Positions 24,736 through 36,000 of a stretch of 51,923 bases of DNA are shown here, in pieces. Origin of the DNA: an uncultured Granulosicoccaceae bacterium. GTDB lineage: Bacteria > Pseudomonadota > Gammaproteobacteria > Granulosicoccales > Granulosicoccaceae. The stretch spans positions 1 through 51,923 of the forward strand of contig CALGJU010000225.1 in the NCBI GenBank assembly GCA_937928685.1. Reading direction: 5' to 3'. The position numbers were made by a program, and so were the translations under genes. Under the pieces are notes generated by a model, which was not told the DNA's origin, did not search any database, and saw only the letters and a list, made by a program, of their open reading frames with translations. Within the stretch, counting starts at the first letter, position 1. Each line of letters opens with the position of its first letter.

Positions 24736-26193
24736 CTAGTTTTTAATGGCTGTTTTTATTCTAGTAAATCGATCCAGAGCTTCAATCCGGGAAGATTTTA
24801 AATCGACAATCGGGTGTGGGTAGGTCTCGCCGAGTATTATAGCCGCGTGCTCTAATTCCGCCGCACTTGCTGTCCATGGGCTGTGTATGTGTTTGTCCGG
24901 TAGACTGGCTATCTCGGGTACCCATTGGCGAACATAGTCGCCCTTCGGGTCAAATCGCTCACCCTGTCTTACCGGGTTGAATACCCGAAAGTAGGGCGCG
25001 GCGTCTGCGCCACTGCCTGCCACCCACTGCCAGCCCATGGTGTTGCTGGCCAGATCTGCGTCTACCAGGGTATCCCAGAACCAACGGGCGCCTTGCAGCC
25101 AGTGATAACCCATATTTTTGATCAGCAATGAGCCCACCACCATTCGTACTCTGTTGTGCATCCAGCCGGTCTGCCACAGCTGGCGCATGCCTGCATCAAC
25201 CAATGGAATGCCAGTGTTTCCATGCTGCCAACGCGCAATTTCTTTGGTTTTGGGTGTTTTCCATGGAAATTTCTTAAAGCGGGCATCCAGAGGCTGGTCG
25301 ATGGTATGCGGGTAGTGGTACATCAAATGATAGGCGAACTCCCGCCAGCCAATTTCTTTTAAAAACGTCTCGACGTTATCGTCTGCGATCAGTGTTTTGT
25401 TTTTAAGTTTTGTCGCAACCGAGGCGTTTATCTGCCGTGGTGAAATTTCACCGAACGCCAGATGTGGTGAGAGTTGTGAGGTGCCGGGCGCGGACGGTAT
25501 ATCTCGCGCTTGATCGTAGGCGGTGATCCGACTCTTAAGTAGTGCCTTCAGATTCTTTGCGGCACCTGCTTCACCGGGTGTCCAGTGCGACGGAAATTCG
25601 CGGGCCCAAGGCAGTGTGGGGAGTAGGTGAAGGGCGTCCAGGCTCTGTTCGTTGGGTAGCTTTTTGCCGATAGTGGCGATGGTTTTTGGCGTCGGGGTCA
25701 CTGGCAAGCTGTCGTGTTTCAAGGAGGCACGCCAATAGGCGGTAAACACTCTGTACGGGTCTTTGTTTTCTTTTGTTACCTGCCAGGGTTCGTGGCAAAG
25801 ATTGCCAGCGGCCGAGTGCACTTCGATGCCTTGTTGCTGGTAGCGAGCCTTTATGCGCTTGTCCATTTCTATCGCATGTGGCTCGTAACGGCGGTTCCAG
25901 GCAATTGATTTTGCGCCGGTATCACTCATGACCTGGTCAATGATGGTCTCGGTATCGCCCGCGAATAACCTCAATTGATTGCCAGCCAATTTTAAATCCG
26001 CTGCAAGTGATTGTAGTGAGTGATGCAGCCACCAAAGCGATGCTTCGCCGAGCGGCCATTCGCTGTGTTCGTCAAAAATGAAGACGCAAATAACCGGTTG
26101 TTTCTGTCTTGACGCCCAGTGCAGCGCTGGATTATCGCGCAGACGTAAGTCCCGTCGGTGCCAAAAAATGATGGGCGAGGTGTCAATGGCCAT
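24736..26193 (-). CDS. phrB: deoxyribodipyrimidine (CPD) photolyase
   Basis: 485 residues from ATG at 26193; a TTG 21 nt further upstream is possible but neither has a clear ribosome-binding site. N-terminal antenna domain: PIIFWHRRDLRLRDNPALHW. C-terminal FAD domain: TSQLSPHLAFGEISPRQ, EIGWREFAYHLMYHYPH, TGIPLVDAGMRQLWQTGWMH, NRVRMVVGSLLIKNM and GSGADAAPYFRVFNP. The enzyme splits UV-induced cyclobutane pyrimidine dimers with blue light. It is first in a likely two-gene unit with yciK. Confidence 0.95.
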   Translation of the reverse strand: MAIDTSPIIFWHRRDLRLRDNPALHWASRQKQPVICVFIFDEHSEWPLGEASLWWLHHSLQSLAADLKLAGNQLRLFAGDTETIIDQVMSDTGAKSIAWNRRYEPHAIEMDKRIKARYQQQGIEVHSAAGNLCHEPWQVTKENKDPYRVFTAYWRASLKHDSLPVTPTPKTIATIGKKLPNEQSLDALHLLPTLPWAREFPSHWTPGEAGAAKNLKALLKSRITAYDQARDIPSAPGTSQLSPHLAFGEISPRQINASVATKLKNKTLIADDNVETFLKEIGWREFAYHLMYHYPHTIDQPLDARFKKFPWKTPKTKEIARWQHGNTGIPLVDAGMRQLWQTGWMHNRVRMVVGSLLIKNMGYHWLQGARWFWDTLVDADLASNTMGWQWVAGSGADAAPYFRVFNPVRQGERFDPKGDYVRQWVPEIASLPDKHIHSPWTASAAELEHAAIILGETYPHPIVDLKSSRIEALDRFTRIKTAIKN

Positions 26194-26407
26194 AGAAAGG
26201 TGGGTTGAGGGCAAAGAACCGGGATGTTACGGCAAATTTGTGGCGCTGGCGACAGCAATACTGTCTACAAAAAGCTGGAAATCTGTGAGCCTCTTCAAGT
26301 ATTCGAAGTGTTAATACCTATTTAACAGTTTGCGGGGATTTCTGGCTCTACGTGAGGAATGGGACTTGCTCTGTCTGTTCTTACCGCGTCATTTAACAGG
26401 AAACCCT

Positions 26408-26893
26408 ATGCGAAATGTAATTCTTGCTTCTCTGATGTTGATCCCGTTTATCGGCATGTCGATCGGCCATGCGGATGCTCCGATCCAAGGAACAATGCAA
26501 GCGTTTATTGTTGAGATTCAAGACGATAAAGAATCCCTCAAAGCAGCGACTGATGTTGAGCCTGATCAGCTGGTTGAATATCAGCTTACCTACGTCAACA
26601 AAGGCGCTTCCAATATTAATGGTTTGTCAGTCGTTGGACCGGTTCCGGAAGGTACTTCGTACGTTTCCGATACAGCTAATGCTGATGTCGCTGCGTCGCT
26701 GCTGGTGAGTATCGATGGTGGAAAGACGTTTGAATCTGAGCCAGTAGTAAGAACAGAGACCAAAAGTTCGGGGGAGGTAGTGGAAAAAATTATCCCACCG
26801 GCTGAATACACACATATCAAATGGAATGCAGAGAGTGCTATCAAATCTGATGGCGGAACTCAGTTCTATACGTACCGCGTTCGAGTTAAGTAG
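26408..26893 (+). CDS. small secreted DUF11-like protein
   Basis: 161 residues from ATG 26408, chosen because AGGAAA precedes it and a signal peptide starts at once (RNVILASLMLIPFIGMSIGHA); a longer frame starts 78 nt earlier without support. The mature part is one beta-sandwich module of the DUF11 type: PDQLVEYQLTYVNKGASNIN, VVGPVPEGTSYVSDT and the final strand TQFYTYRVRVK. It is the first gene of the six-gene cluster and 101 bp before the large DUF11 gene. It could be a minor subunit, chaperone or cap for the large proteins. That role is inference; the single-domain size is unusual because DUF11 normally occurs in long arrays. Confidence 0.75.
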   Translation: MRNVILASLMLIPFIGMSIGHADAPIQGTMQAFIVEIQDDKESLKAATDVEPDQLVEYQLTYVNKGASNINGLSVVGPVPEGTSYVSDTANADVAASLLVSIDGGKTFESEPVVRTETKSSGEVVEKIIPPAEYTHIKWNAESAIKSDGGTQFYTYRVRVK

Positions 26894-26928
26894 TCCCTAT
26901 TCACATTTTATAACCCAACCAATTTAAA

Positions 26929-26954
26929 AACAGGCACATCGTATACGACCTGTT
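26929..26954 (+). repeat. inverted repeat between first and second cluster genes
   Basis: Arms AACAGG (26929-26934) and CCTGTT (26949-26954) enclose the palindrome TCGTATACGA. No T-run follows, so it may be an mRNA-stabilising stem or an operator rather than a terminator. Confidence 0.45.
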
Positions 26955-26994
26955 GAAAAAATTATGGTGAGAGCAACAAAGGTAATTGAGAAAG

Positions 26995-29934
26995 ATGAAA
27001 TTTAGGAAAATGAAAGATCCAGCATGGCTGTTATTGCCACTGACGGCTGCGATGATCGCAGCCGGTGCCAGTTCTAATGTATATGCTGCGACTGCGGCGG
27101 GCACCGAAATTAAAAACCTCGCGACCGTGAGCTATGAAGATGCGACTGGTAACTCTTATACAGCGCAATCGAATGAGGCCGTAGTCACTGTTGCGCAGGT
27201 ATACTCTGCTACCGTTAACTCAACAGACACGACATTGACCGCATCACCCGGTCAGCCTGTTGATATTTCCTATACCTTGGAAAACACGGGTAACGGTGCC
27301 GATATCTTCTTACTTTCTGCGGCAGATGACATTGTCGGTGGCGATGTACTGGATGCAGACAGCATCACTATTTTCGACGATCTCAATAACAATGGACAGG
27401 CTGATTCCGGTGAGCCTGTTATCAGTAGTCTGACGCTAAACGCTGGTGAAATAAAAAGCATAGTAGTTCGAGCCGAAGTGCCCACTACAGCGTTATCTGG
27501 TGAAGATCTCGGTATCACTCTGACGGCCCAGGCGGAAGAGGGCACCGGCGCGGCAGTAGCGGCGAGTGTGACTGATCTAACTGCAGCTAAAGGCCCTGAT
27601 ACTTTTGATAGCACGGTTGAAACGTTGATCACTGTCACGGGTGATGCCGTTGTGATAGCAACGAAAAGCTCGGTACATAATCCTGCGACATCAGAAATAA
27701 CCTATACCGTGGAAATCAAAAATAACGGTAATGCAAATGCAACCAATGTGTTGTTGAGAGATGCGATTCCGTTGAACACCACTTACGTGACTGGCAGTGC
27801 AACCACCAGCGGCTTGATTACCAGTAACGGTGATACTTTGCCAGCGGAGCTTCTACTGGACGAAGTCGCTGACAATATCGACTACAACGGAGATGGCAAT
27901 ACGCTTGATACCGCAGTTGACGGGTTGGGTGCGGTTGATGCGAGTCTGCCTGCTAATGCCACTGTAACCATTACCTACACCGTTGCTTATGATCCCGCTC
28001 TGGTGGCAGGTGGCACGGTGATTTCAAACATCGCGCATGTTATTGCTGATCTCGACGGTGATGGAAATGCAGATCTGCCTGAGTCTACAAACCAGGTGAA
28101 TGACATAGTGGGTGACACTTTATTGGTGTCTATCACTGATACTGATGAAGCCACAGGTGGTGACGGAGTCAATGACGGTCAGGATGATGACGGCGACAAC
28201 GAAATTCAATTGGTTGATCAGGTTACCGCCGGTGAAACGGTAGTATTCAAAAACCTTGTGACCAATAGCGGTAACGTCGCTGATGTGCTGGAACTCTCGG
28301 TCAACAGTGGCAACTTCCCTGCAGGCACGGTATTCACCTTCTGGAACGACGCTGGCACGGTTCAGTTGAGTGATTCGAATGGTTTATTCGGTGTTGATGC
28401 CGGGCTAATTCCAGCCGGCGGGTCTGAGACCATTACGGTCCTTGCGCAATTGCCAGCAGCCGTAAATGGCCCTGGAAACTATGATGCGGTGGTCACTGTT
28501 ACTTCTGCCACAGATCCGACAGCGACGGATACCGTGACGGAAAGGCTTGCTCTGATCGATGCATCGACTATTGATATACACAACGCTTCCGGTGGTACTT
28601 TAGGCACTAATGAAAATCCAATTGGTGCTCCTGACTATACTGCGGTAAATACAATCCCTGCTGATATTAATACTTCGGTAAATATCCCGTTGTTTATTGA
28701 TAACGATGGCGACTCCGGCAACTCTTTCCAGTTGTCTTCCGGTAGCGTTTACGACGCCGCAACTGAAACCGTCAACGGTCTGCCGAATGGCTGGACAGTC
28801 GAGTTCTTCTTATCTGATGGTGCAGGCAACCCGACGGGTGGGCCGATCACGACAACCCCGGTTATTGCCGGTCAGACAACAGACTTTGAGATCATCGCTG
28901 TAGTTACCATACCTGCTGACCAAACTCAGGCCGTAGGTGACTTCGTGCTTGATAATGACGCGGATGGAATCGATGAAACACTTGATGGAAATGGCGATGG
29001 TGATGGTGACTATCCCTTATATTTTCAGATAAGCTCAACCAATACAGGTGCAAGCGATGTAACGCTTGAGGCGATTGACGTCGGTGCCGTAGTGGCAGCG
29101 TCATTGACACCAAATGGTTCCGCCCAAGTTGATCCGGGTGGTACTGAAGCGTATCAAAACACCTTGACCAACAACGGTAATGCGACAGAGACCTATGAAG
29201 TTGTTTCTGCCAATAGTCAGCCTGGCTGGACCAGCACATTGTCGATAGACACCGATGGTGATGGGGTTGCTGATACTGAATTAGGTAACCTGACACCAGG
29301 TACCATTCAGGTACAACAACCGGACGGTACTGTTGCCTCTGTAGAGATTACAATAGGTGCATCGGGTCCAGAGTTCACACTGGACGCTGGTGAGGCATTG
29401 CCGATTACAGCCACAGTATTTGCTCCTGCCAACGCTCCTGACGGACAGGTAGATGTGTTGTCTATTGATGCTACCAATGTCGCTTCTTCCGATGTCGTTA
29501 GTGCACAGAATCAGTCGCAGGTTGTTACTGGTAAGGTTCGAATAGATAAGCTGGCGGCAGTTGATTCAGACTGTGACGGTACTGAAGACGCTACTGGTTT
29601 CGCTGCGATTCAACCGGCCACTGTTGAGCCGGGTCAGTGCATTATCTGGCGCATCGTGGCCGAGAACCAAGGTGCTGCAGATGCTTTTAATGTTCAGGTA
29701 CGTGATGCGGCCCCGGCCTTCACAACCTATGTCGCGGGAAGTATGAACTACTGCTTGAACCAGAACTGTGCACTCGGGTCTGTCAGTGACCTGGCTGGTG
29801 ATGATGCAGGCGAAGAGAGTGCTGGTGAGGTCGTGTTCTACGTCGGCTTAGGTGCAACACCTGCTTCTGGACTTGGCGGCGAATTGGTTTCAGGAAACCA
29901 GGCCACTGTGCAGTTCTCAGTGCTCGTCGACTAA
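26995..29934 (+). CDS. large secreted DUF11-repeat protein (979 aa)
   Basis: The start is ATG 26995; a TTG 9 nt earlier is less likely. The signal peptide ends at NVYA (about residue 31). The mature N-terminus has GTEIKNLATVSYED (36-49), a motif shared with two other cluster proteins. A chain of beta-sandwich modules follows: a DUF11 module (about 218-330; ITYTVEIKNNGNANATNVLL, AIPLNTTYVTGSA) and several 'NSGNVADVLELS'-type modules. Acidic loops (DDGDNE, DGNGDGDGDY) could bind calcium. A C-terminal Cys-containing DUF11 module ends VQFSVLVD. There is no C-terminal anchor or LPXTG. It is probably an exported surface or matrix protein. Confidence 0.82.
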   Translation: MKFRKMKDPAWLLLPLTAAMIAAGASSNVYAATAAGTEIKNLATVSYEDATGNSYTAQSNEAVVTVAQVYSATVNSTDTTLTASPGQPVDISYTLENTGNGADIFLLSAADDIVGGDVLDADSITIFDDLNNNGQADSGEPVISSLTLNAGEIKSIVVRAEVPTTALSGEDLGITLTAQAEEGTGAAVAASVTDLTAAKGPDTFDSTVETLITVTGDAVVIATKSSVHNPATSEITYTVEIKNNGNANATNVLLRDAIPLNTTYVTGSATTSGLITSNGDTLPAELLLDEVADNIDYNGDGNTLDTAVDGLGAVDASLPANATVTITYTVAYDPALVAGGTVISNIAHVIADLDGDGNADLPESTNQVNDIVGDTLLVSITDTDEATGGDGVNDGQDDDGDNEIQLVDQVTAGETVVFKNLVTNSGNVADVLELSVNSGNFPAGTVFTFWNDAGTVQLSDSNGLFGVDAGLIPAGGSETITVLAQLPAAVNGPGNYDAVVTVTSATDPTATDTVTERLALIDASTIDIHNASGGTLGTNENPIGAPDYTAVNTIPADINTSVNIPLFIDNDGDSGNSFQLSSGSVYDAATETVNGLPNGWTVEFFLSDGAGNPTGGPITTTPVIAGQTTDFEIIAVVTIPADQTQAVGDFVLDNDADGIDETLDGNGDGDGDYPLYFQISSTNTGASDVTLEAIDVGAVVAASLTPNGSAQVDPGGTEAYQNTLTNNGNATETYEVVSANSQPGWTSTLSIDTDGDGVADTELGNLTPGTIQVQQPDGTVASVEITIGASGPEFTLDAGEALPITATVFAPANAPDGQVDVLSIDATNVASSDVVSAQNQSQVVTGKVRIDKLAAVDSDCDGTEDATGFAAIQPATVEPGQCIIWRIVAENQGAADAFNVQVRDAAPAFTTYVAGSMNYCLNQNCALGSVSDLAGDDAGEESAGEVVFYVGLGATPASGLGGELVSGNQATVQFSVLVD

Positions 29935-29949
29935 AGCTAAAGCGTAATA

Positions 29950-29973
29950 GGGCGCCGGATCTCTCCGGCGCCC
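29950..29973 (+). terminator. GC-rich hairpin between the 979-aa gene and the barrel gene
   Basis: GGGCGCCGGA and TCCGGCGCCC are perfect 10-bp arms with a TCTC loop, followed by GTTGTTATTG (U-rich but no solid run). It could be a leaky terminator or a 3'-end stabiliser that sets the ratio of cargo to barrel. Confidence 0.65.
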
Positions 29974-30001
29974 GTTGTTATTGCGATACAGTCTCTAGAC
30001 A

Positions 30002-33000
30002 GTGTTACGACTAAGAACCTTTTTTACCAAAGCTCAGCTACTTGTGTTGCTGAGTTTTGGTTTATGCGTGGGTGCCTTAGCGATAACCGCTCCAGGTACC
30101 ATTATTTTTAACCGCGCGGTGTTGTCTTATGAAGACGCCGTTACTGAAGAAAAGGTACTCAGAACCAGCAATGAAACCAGTGTGGCGGTCGGCCACATGT
30201 ACAGCTTTGCCGTTGAGAATACGCACGAGCTTGAAGTTGATGCGGGTACTGTAGCGCGCTTCCCGCATCGTATTGTTAATCAGGGAAACAGCGAAGACAG
30301 CTATCGATTCTCATATGCGAGTCTTGATGTCGAGGCATTTGATACCCCGGTAATATTTTTAGATGTAAATCGTAACGGGGAGATTGATCCGGATGAACCT
30401 GCGATCGATCAAACGCCATTGCTTCAAGCAGAGCAGACGATCGACGTTATCGTTACCGCTCGTGTTTCGCACCTGCTTATAAACGGCCAGCAGAGGAATT
30501 TTGACTTTGCGGTTGAGTCAGATAAATCTGACAAGACTAAACCGGTTAGTGACACTATTACAGTGGGGCGCCCGGGCACGCTCGATATTTCACTCAGTAC
30601 TTTTCCTGTGTGCGATGCGACAGTATTCCCCGGTGACATAATTACCCATCGAGTGAACTTACAGCACAGTGGAACGCGTTCGATTGGTTTGGCGAATCAT
30701 GTACTTGATGGTGAGCCGAGTGGCGGAATGATTGTTGAGGTGCTGGTATCGGATAATAATAATTACTTTGGTTTTTCGGATCCGGTCAATAGCACCGTAT
30801 CAGGTACCAATGTGGTAAAGCTTGAAGGCTTTGCTGACAATGAATGGATTAGTGAGAGTAGGTTTAGCGATCCTGCATATGCTGGCGGCCGTGTGATCAG
30901 TACCGGCTATTTTGTTGAGCCCGGAGTATTGCAGGAGGAAGAATTAGCCTCATTCTCGGTGCAACATATTGTAAGAGACACCGTCTTCACAAGTCAGTCG
31001 GTTTTAACAACCGCTTTTATTGACTCCGATTCAGACCGGGTGGCGGATTTTGTTAGTAATTCAACGTGCAACACCTTCTCATCATTTGCGGCGGCCAAGC
31101 GTGGTGACCTTCAGTTTATGGAGCCGGTAAGCGCGCTGAGAGATGCGGGTGAGGCACCGCAGTTTAACTCTGACAAAGATTTTTCCAATGCGGCGCAATA
31201 CACACTAAAGCGCAAAGACACGGACCCTTATTCAACCATGCGCGACGGTATGTATCTTCAGTTGACGCTTGAAGATATTGACCATGAAAATATTCGTACT
31301 GACAGTGCTGGAAACAGATATGTGATAGCCAGTGTAACCTCTGAGCTGACCGGTGATGTGGTTAATGTGGTGATGCTTGAAACGCACAATTCAACTGTGT
31401 ACCGAAGCGTAGCGCCAATTGAGCTTTCCACTCAGGTGCGGTCAGCCGGTGGGACTTGTCCGATATTTCAAAATGCAGAGAATGTAAGCCCGCGTTATGA
31501 ACAGTCAAATCCATCCTGTATCTTACAAAGCGCTGATAACGACCAGTTGCGCGGCAGGTTTGGCAATTCGGAGGCTGGTTTTATTCTGGCTAAGGTGGCC
31601 TTTGTTCACCGCCAGAGTGTGGTGTTCGACTCCAAGACGCTGTTGCCAGTACAAGGCGCGGTAGTTCAGATCAGGCGCGTAGATACTGATCAAATAGAAA
31701 TGGATTCGGTAACGGGTGTGCTTTATGAGTTTGTCACCGGCGCTGATGGGGAGTTTACTTTTCCCAAGGTGGAGGAAGACACAGAATACTATTTACATGT
31801 GAATCCACCAGTGCAATATAGTTTTGCATCCGTGGTACCTGCCTATTTGCTGACAGACTATAACGTGCATGGATTTTCTTATGGGCGCGCAGGTATTGCA
31901 GGTCCGGCAACGTCGACTCCATCGCAACCCGTAGGCAGTGATTCGTGGGATTCGGGTGTTTTTAAAGGTGCCAGTCTTAATTCTCAGGAGTCCATAGATA
32001 TACCGCTTGACCCTAAGGTAGCAGAGAGGCTGCTGGCTGTTGATAAGGTCGCCTCACAGACCATTGTTGATATCGGACAGTCGGTGTCTTACACGATAGC
32101 GATTAAGAATTCATCTGCTGAAGATCTCAATCGCGTGGCGGTGGAAGACACGCTTCCGTTTGGGTTTCGATATGTGCCCGGGACGGCGATGTTGGCGGGT
32201 GTCTCCATGGCAGATCCGGTTCGTTCAGAGGCAGGCGCGCTCGTTTTCACTGTCGGTGAGCTGGCTGCCAAGCAATCGATTATGTTGTCCTACACACTGC
32301 GTGCCTCGGCTGCCGCCATTGACGGAGACGGAATTAATACGGCTATCGCAACTGGCTTAACTGTATCGCGGCATAAGGCCGTGTCCCTGCCCGGCAAGGC
32401 CAAAGTGACGTTACGTCGAGGCGGCGTGTTCTCGAACAAAGCGGCACTGTTTGGTAAGGTTTACGTTGATCAAAACTGTGATGGTCTGCAAAATCATAAA
32501 GAGTGGCCTATAGGCGGTGTACGTCTATATTTGCAGGATGGTAGTTATGCGGTAACAGACGCAGATGGGCTGTTTAGCTTGTACGGGTTGAATCCAGATC
32601 AGTACGTGATCAAGCTCGATCGTCATACCATGCCTGCAGGCTTAGAGCTTAAGCTGCTTTCGGTAGAGCAGGCAGCCGATGCCAGTAGCCGATTTGTTGA
32701 TCTCTCGGAAGGGGATTTTCACCGGGCAGACTTTGCTGCGGGTTGCCCGAAGCAAGACAGTGCCAGAATTTTTAGTGAACTTAAGCAACGCAATCAATCT
32801 ATAGACAACAGCTGGAACCTGCAGCACGCTGAAAAGTTAAGCCAGCTTGATCAACGCGAAGGTAATAACAATCGATCGCGTGTGAGAGCTACTGATGGTG
32901 ACTTATCGAATGGCGTCCTCGACGGGCCGGAAGATTTCGATGCAGGTGCGATCACAGGTGATTTTGGAGCCCGTGATGATGACTCACTTGATATCGATAG

Positions 33001-36000
33001 TGATACTGCTGCCAACGGCGAGAATGACAAGAATAAAGAGCAAATGGCCAATGCGAAAGAAATTGTGGCCGATATCACTAAAGCGCAGGCAAAGAAGGGG
33101 ACCTGGTTATGGCCGCGCGGTGAGCTGAGTGTTAACGGACGATTTATGGCCGTGGTCAGAGCGGGTATCGAGCCTACTTTATATGTAAATGATAAAGCGG
33201 TGCCGGCATCTCAGATCGGTGAGCGCATGGTTAATCGGCGTGAAAAAGCACAGGTGATTGCCTGGTACGGTGTTGAACTTAATGCCGGTGAAAATACTGT
33301 AGAGATAAAAGGCACGGGGCCGTTTGGCAACCAACGTGTATTGGCTGAAGGGGTATTTAAAAGGCCATCTTCAGGAACACAAATAAAATTAGAGGTTGAG
33401 ACGCTGACGGTTCCTGCCGATGGCGGCCGGTCCGTGTTGCCAATAACAGTCAGTATTCTGGATGAAAATGGTTACCCGGCGCTTGGGGTTTACTACATCA
33501 CCGTAGACAGCAGCGATGGCAGTTGGGCTGAGCCTGATATTCAGGATACTGAGCCGGGTCGACAAGTGCGTATTGAAAACGGAGTGCGGACTCTGCACTA
33601 CAAACCATCCGCTGTGACCGGTGAGGTGCGGGTCGACGTGAGCACGGGTAAGTTTTCAGAACAACTCATGCTTCATCAGGTGGCAGAAAGCAGGCCGCTG
33701 GTAGTATCCGGTTTTATCCAGGCGGGAGGGTATTTTTCTACCCGCAGTATGGGGCAGTTTTCGGCCTCTACTGATCTTGGAAACCTTGATACACAGGGTC
33801 GTTTTGAAAGCCGTGCAGCGCTGTTCGTGAAAGGTACCGTCAAAGATAAATACAATTTAACTCTGTCCTACGATTCAGATAAGAAAAGTAATCAGCAGCT
33901 GTTACGCGACCTCAACCCTGTGTTGCATTACCCGATTCATGGTGATGCCTCTATACGTGGGTTTGAGGCGCAAAGTCGAAGCAAACTGTATGTACGCGTT
34001 GAGCATGATAAGGACAGCGTCATGTGGGGTGATTTTATGACAGACGCGGGATCTGACAGAAGAGATCTTGCGCGAATCAATAGAACTTTAACTGGCTTGA
34101 ATAGCCTGTTCCAGGATGGCAAGAATACGCTCCGTGTATTTGCAGCACAGGAAGAAAACCGGAACCTTGTAGAGGAGATTCCGGGTAATGGAAGCGCGTT
34201 GCTGTATCGCCTGCAGCAGTATCCGATAGTGCCTAACAGCGAAACAGTGGATCTGATTACTCGAAGTAGAGAAAACCCCGGCCTGGTACTTGACTCGGTG
34301 CGCCTCAGTAGATTGGGTGATTACACTATCGATGATGAATTGGGGTATTTGTCATTTGCCTCGGCCATACCGACTCTCGATAGCGAGCAGAACCCAGTAT
34401 TTGTTCGCGTCACCTATGATGTTGAAAGTGACGGTACAAACTATATGGTGTCCGGTGTTCGTTTTGATCGTGCTGTTAATGATCGTCTGTCGTTTGGCAC
34501 CAGCGTAACGTACGACGGTCACTCTTCAGAAGGCCGACAACTCGTTGGTTTTTATGGTGACTACAAGCTTGGTAAAAAGACCAGCATATCGGTAAGTGTG
34601 GCGAATTCGAATTCAAAGCGGCAGGGGTCCGGTTCTGCTCACCGTGTTTCCATTGACCATCAGTGGTCACAAAAGAATGCAGCCACTACCACCCTGACAA
34701 GAATGTATGCGGATGAGAACTTTGACAACAGCGGAGCGGCGACAGCGTCTGGTCGAACTGAAACCAGACTTCAACATAGTCAAAAATTGAAAGGCAGCAC
34801 GCGTCTGTTACTCGATGTGAATCGAAGCAGTTCTTCGATTACCCGGGACGATCGTCATACGGCAAGTGCGATTATTGAAACACAGATTAAAGACTGGCAG
34901 GTTCGCGCGGGATTGCGTCAGATTGAACAAAAGTCCGATAGCAATAACGAAGACATTTTAACAACGGTGCTCGGCCTTCGACGTAAATTTAATTGGTTAG
35001 GAAAGAGCGGGCAAACGAACATAGAGTATGAACAGGATACCAGCCAGGCAGAACGCAGGCGTATTGCGGTGGGCGCCAAGGTTAATTTACACAAAGATGT
35101 AACTACTTATTCCAATTACGAGATGACTAACACGCTGCTCGCCGTGGGGGGATTGTCTGCGGATCATGAGTCTGAATCATTCACACTTGGCGTTGAATCG
35201 AAAGTACTGCCTTCTACCCGCCTTTATTCTGAATACAGGATGCGCGGCGCGTTTGAATCCCGTGATTACGAAACCGCCAGCGGTGTACGTGGTGACTATG
35301 AGATTACCGAGGGTCTTCGCATTAGCCCACAGTTTGAATTTATTAAAAGGCTGGGGGCAGCCAATTCAGATTCAATTGCTGCATCATTGGGAATTGTCGA
35401 TACGCGTAATCCGAATAGCCGAAGACTGATTAGGTTGGAAACCCGACATACACACGACAGTGATCATTACGGATTACGCGCCAGTATTGCATCGCGAATA
35501 AACAGAGACTGGACAGCTATCGTCTCAGACAATTACAGCCATCAGAAAAGTACTGGCACTGACCCGGTGCTTAGGCATTCTTTTACTGCCGCAGTTGCCA
35601 GGCGCCCGAAATACAATAATAAACACCACATGCTGTTTATGTACAAGTTGAAGCAGGAAAAAGGTGTGACGAGTGGCGTTGAAAGAACCGCGCATGTGTT
35701 GTCCACACATCAGAATTTGCAGGTCGATGAGAGCACCACACTATCGGGTCGGGTAGGACTTAAGCACGATACCAGTCAATACGATCAGATAATGGTGACT
35801 GACTTTTCGATGCTGGCTGACGCCAGACTGAGCTTTGATCTGAGTCGAAGGTTGAATATCGATACCGGGGTCGGTGCTCTTTCTACCAATAGTTTTGCGG
35901 AGGTCAGATACTCGATGGGTATGGGGGTTAACTACACATTGAATAAAAACCTGCGTCTCAGCCTGGGTTATAACCTGGTGGGTTTTAAAGATGAAGAGCT

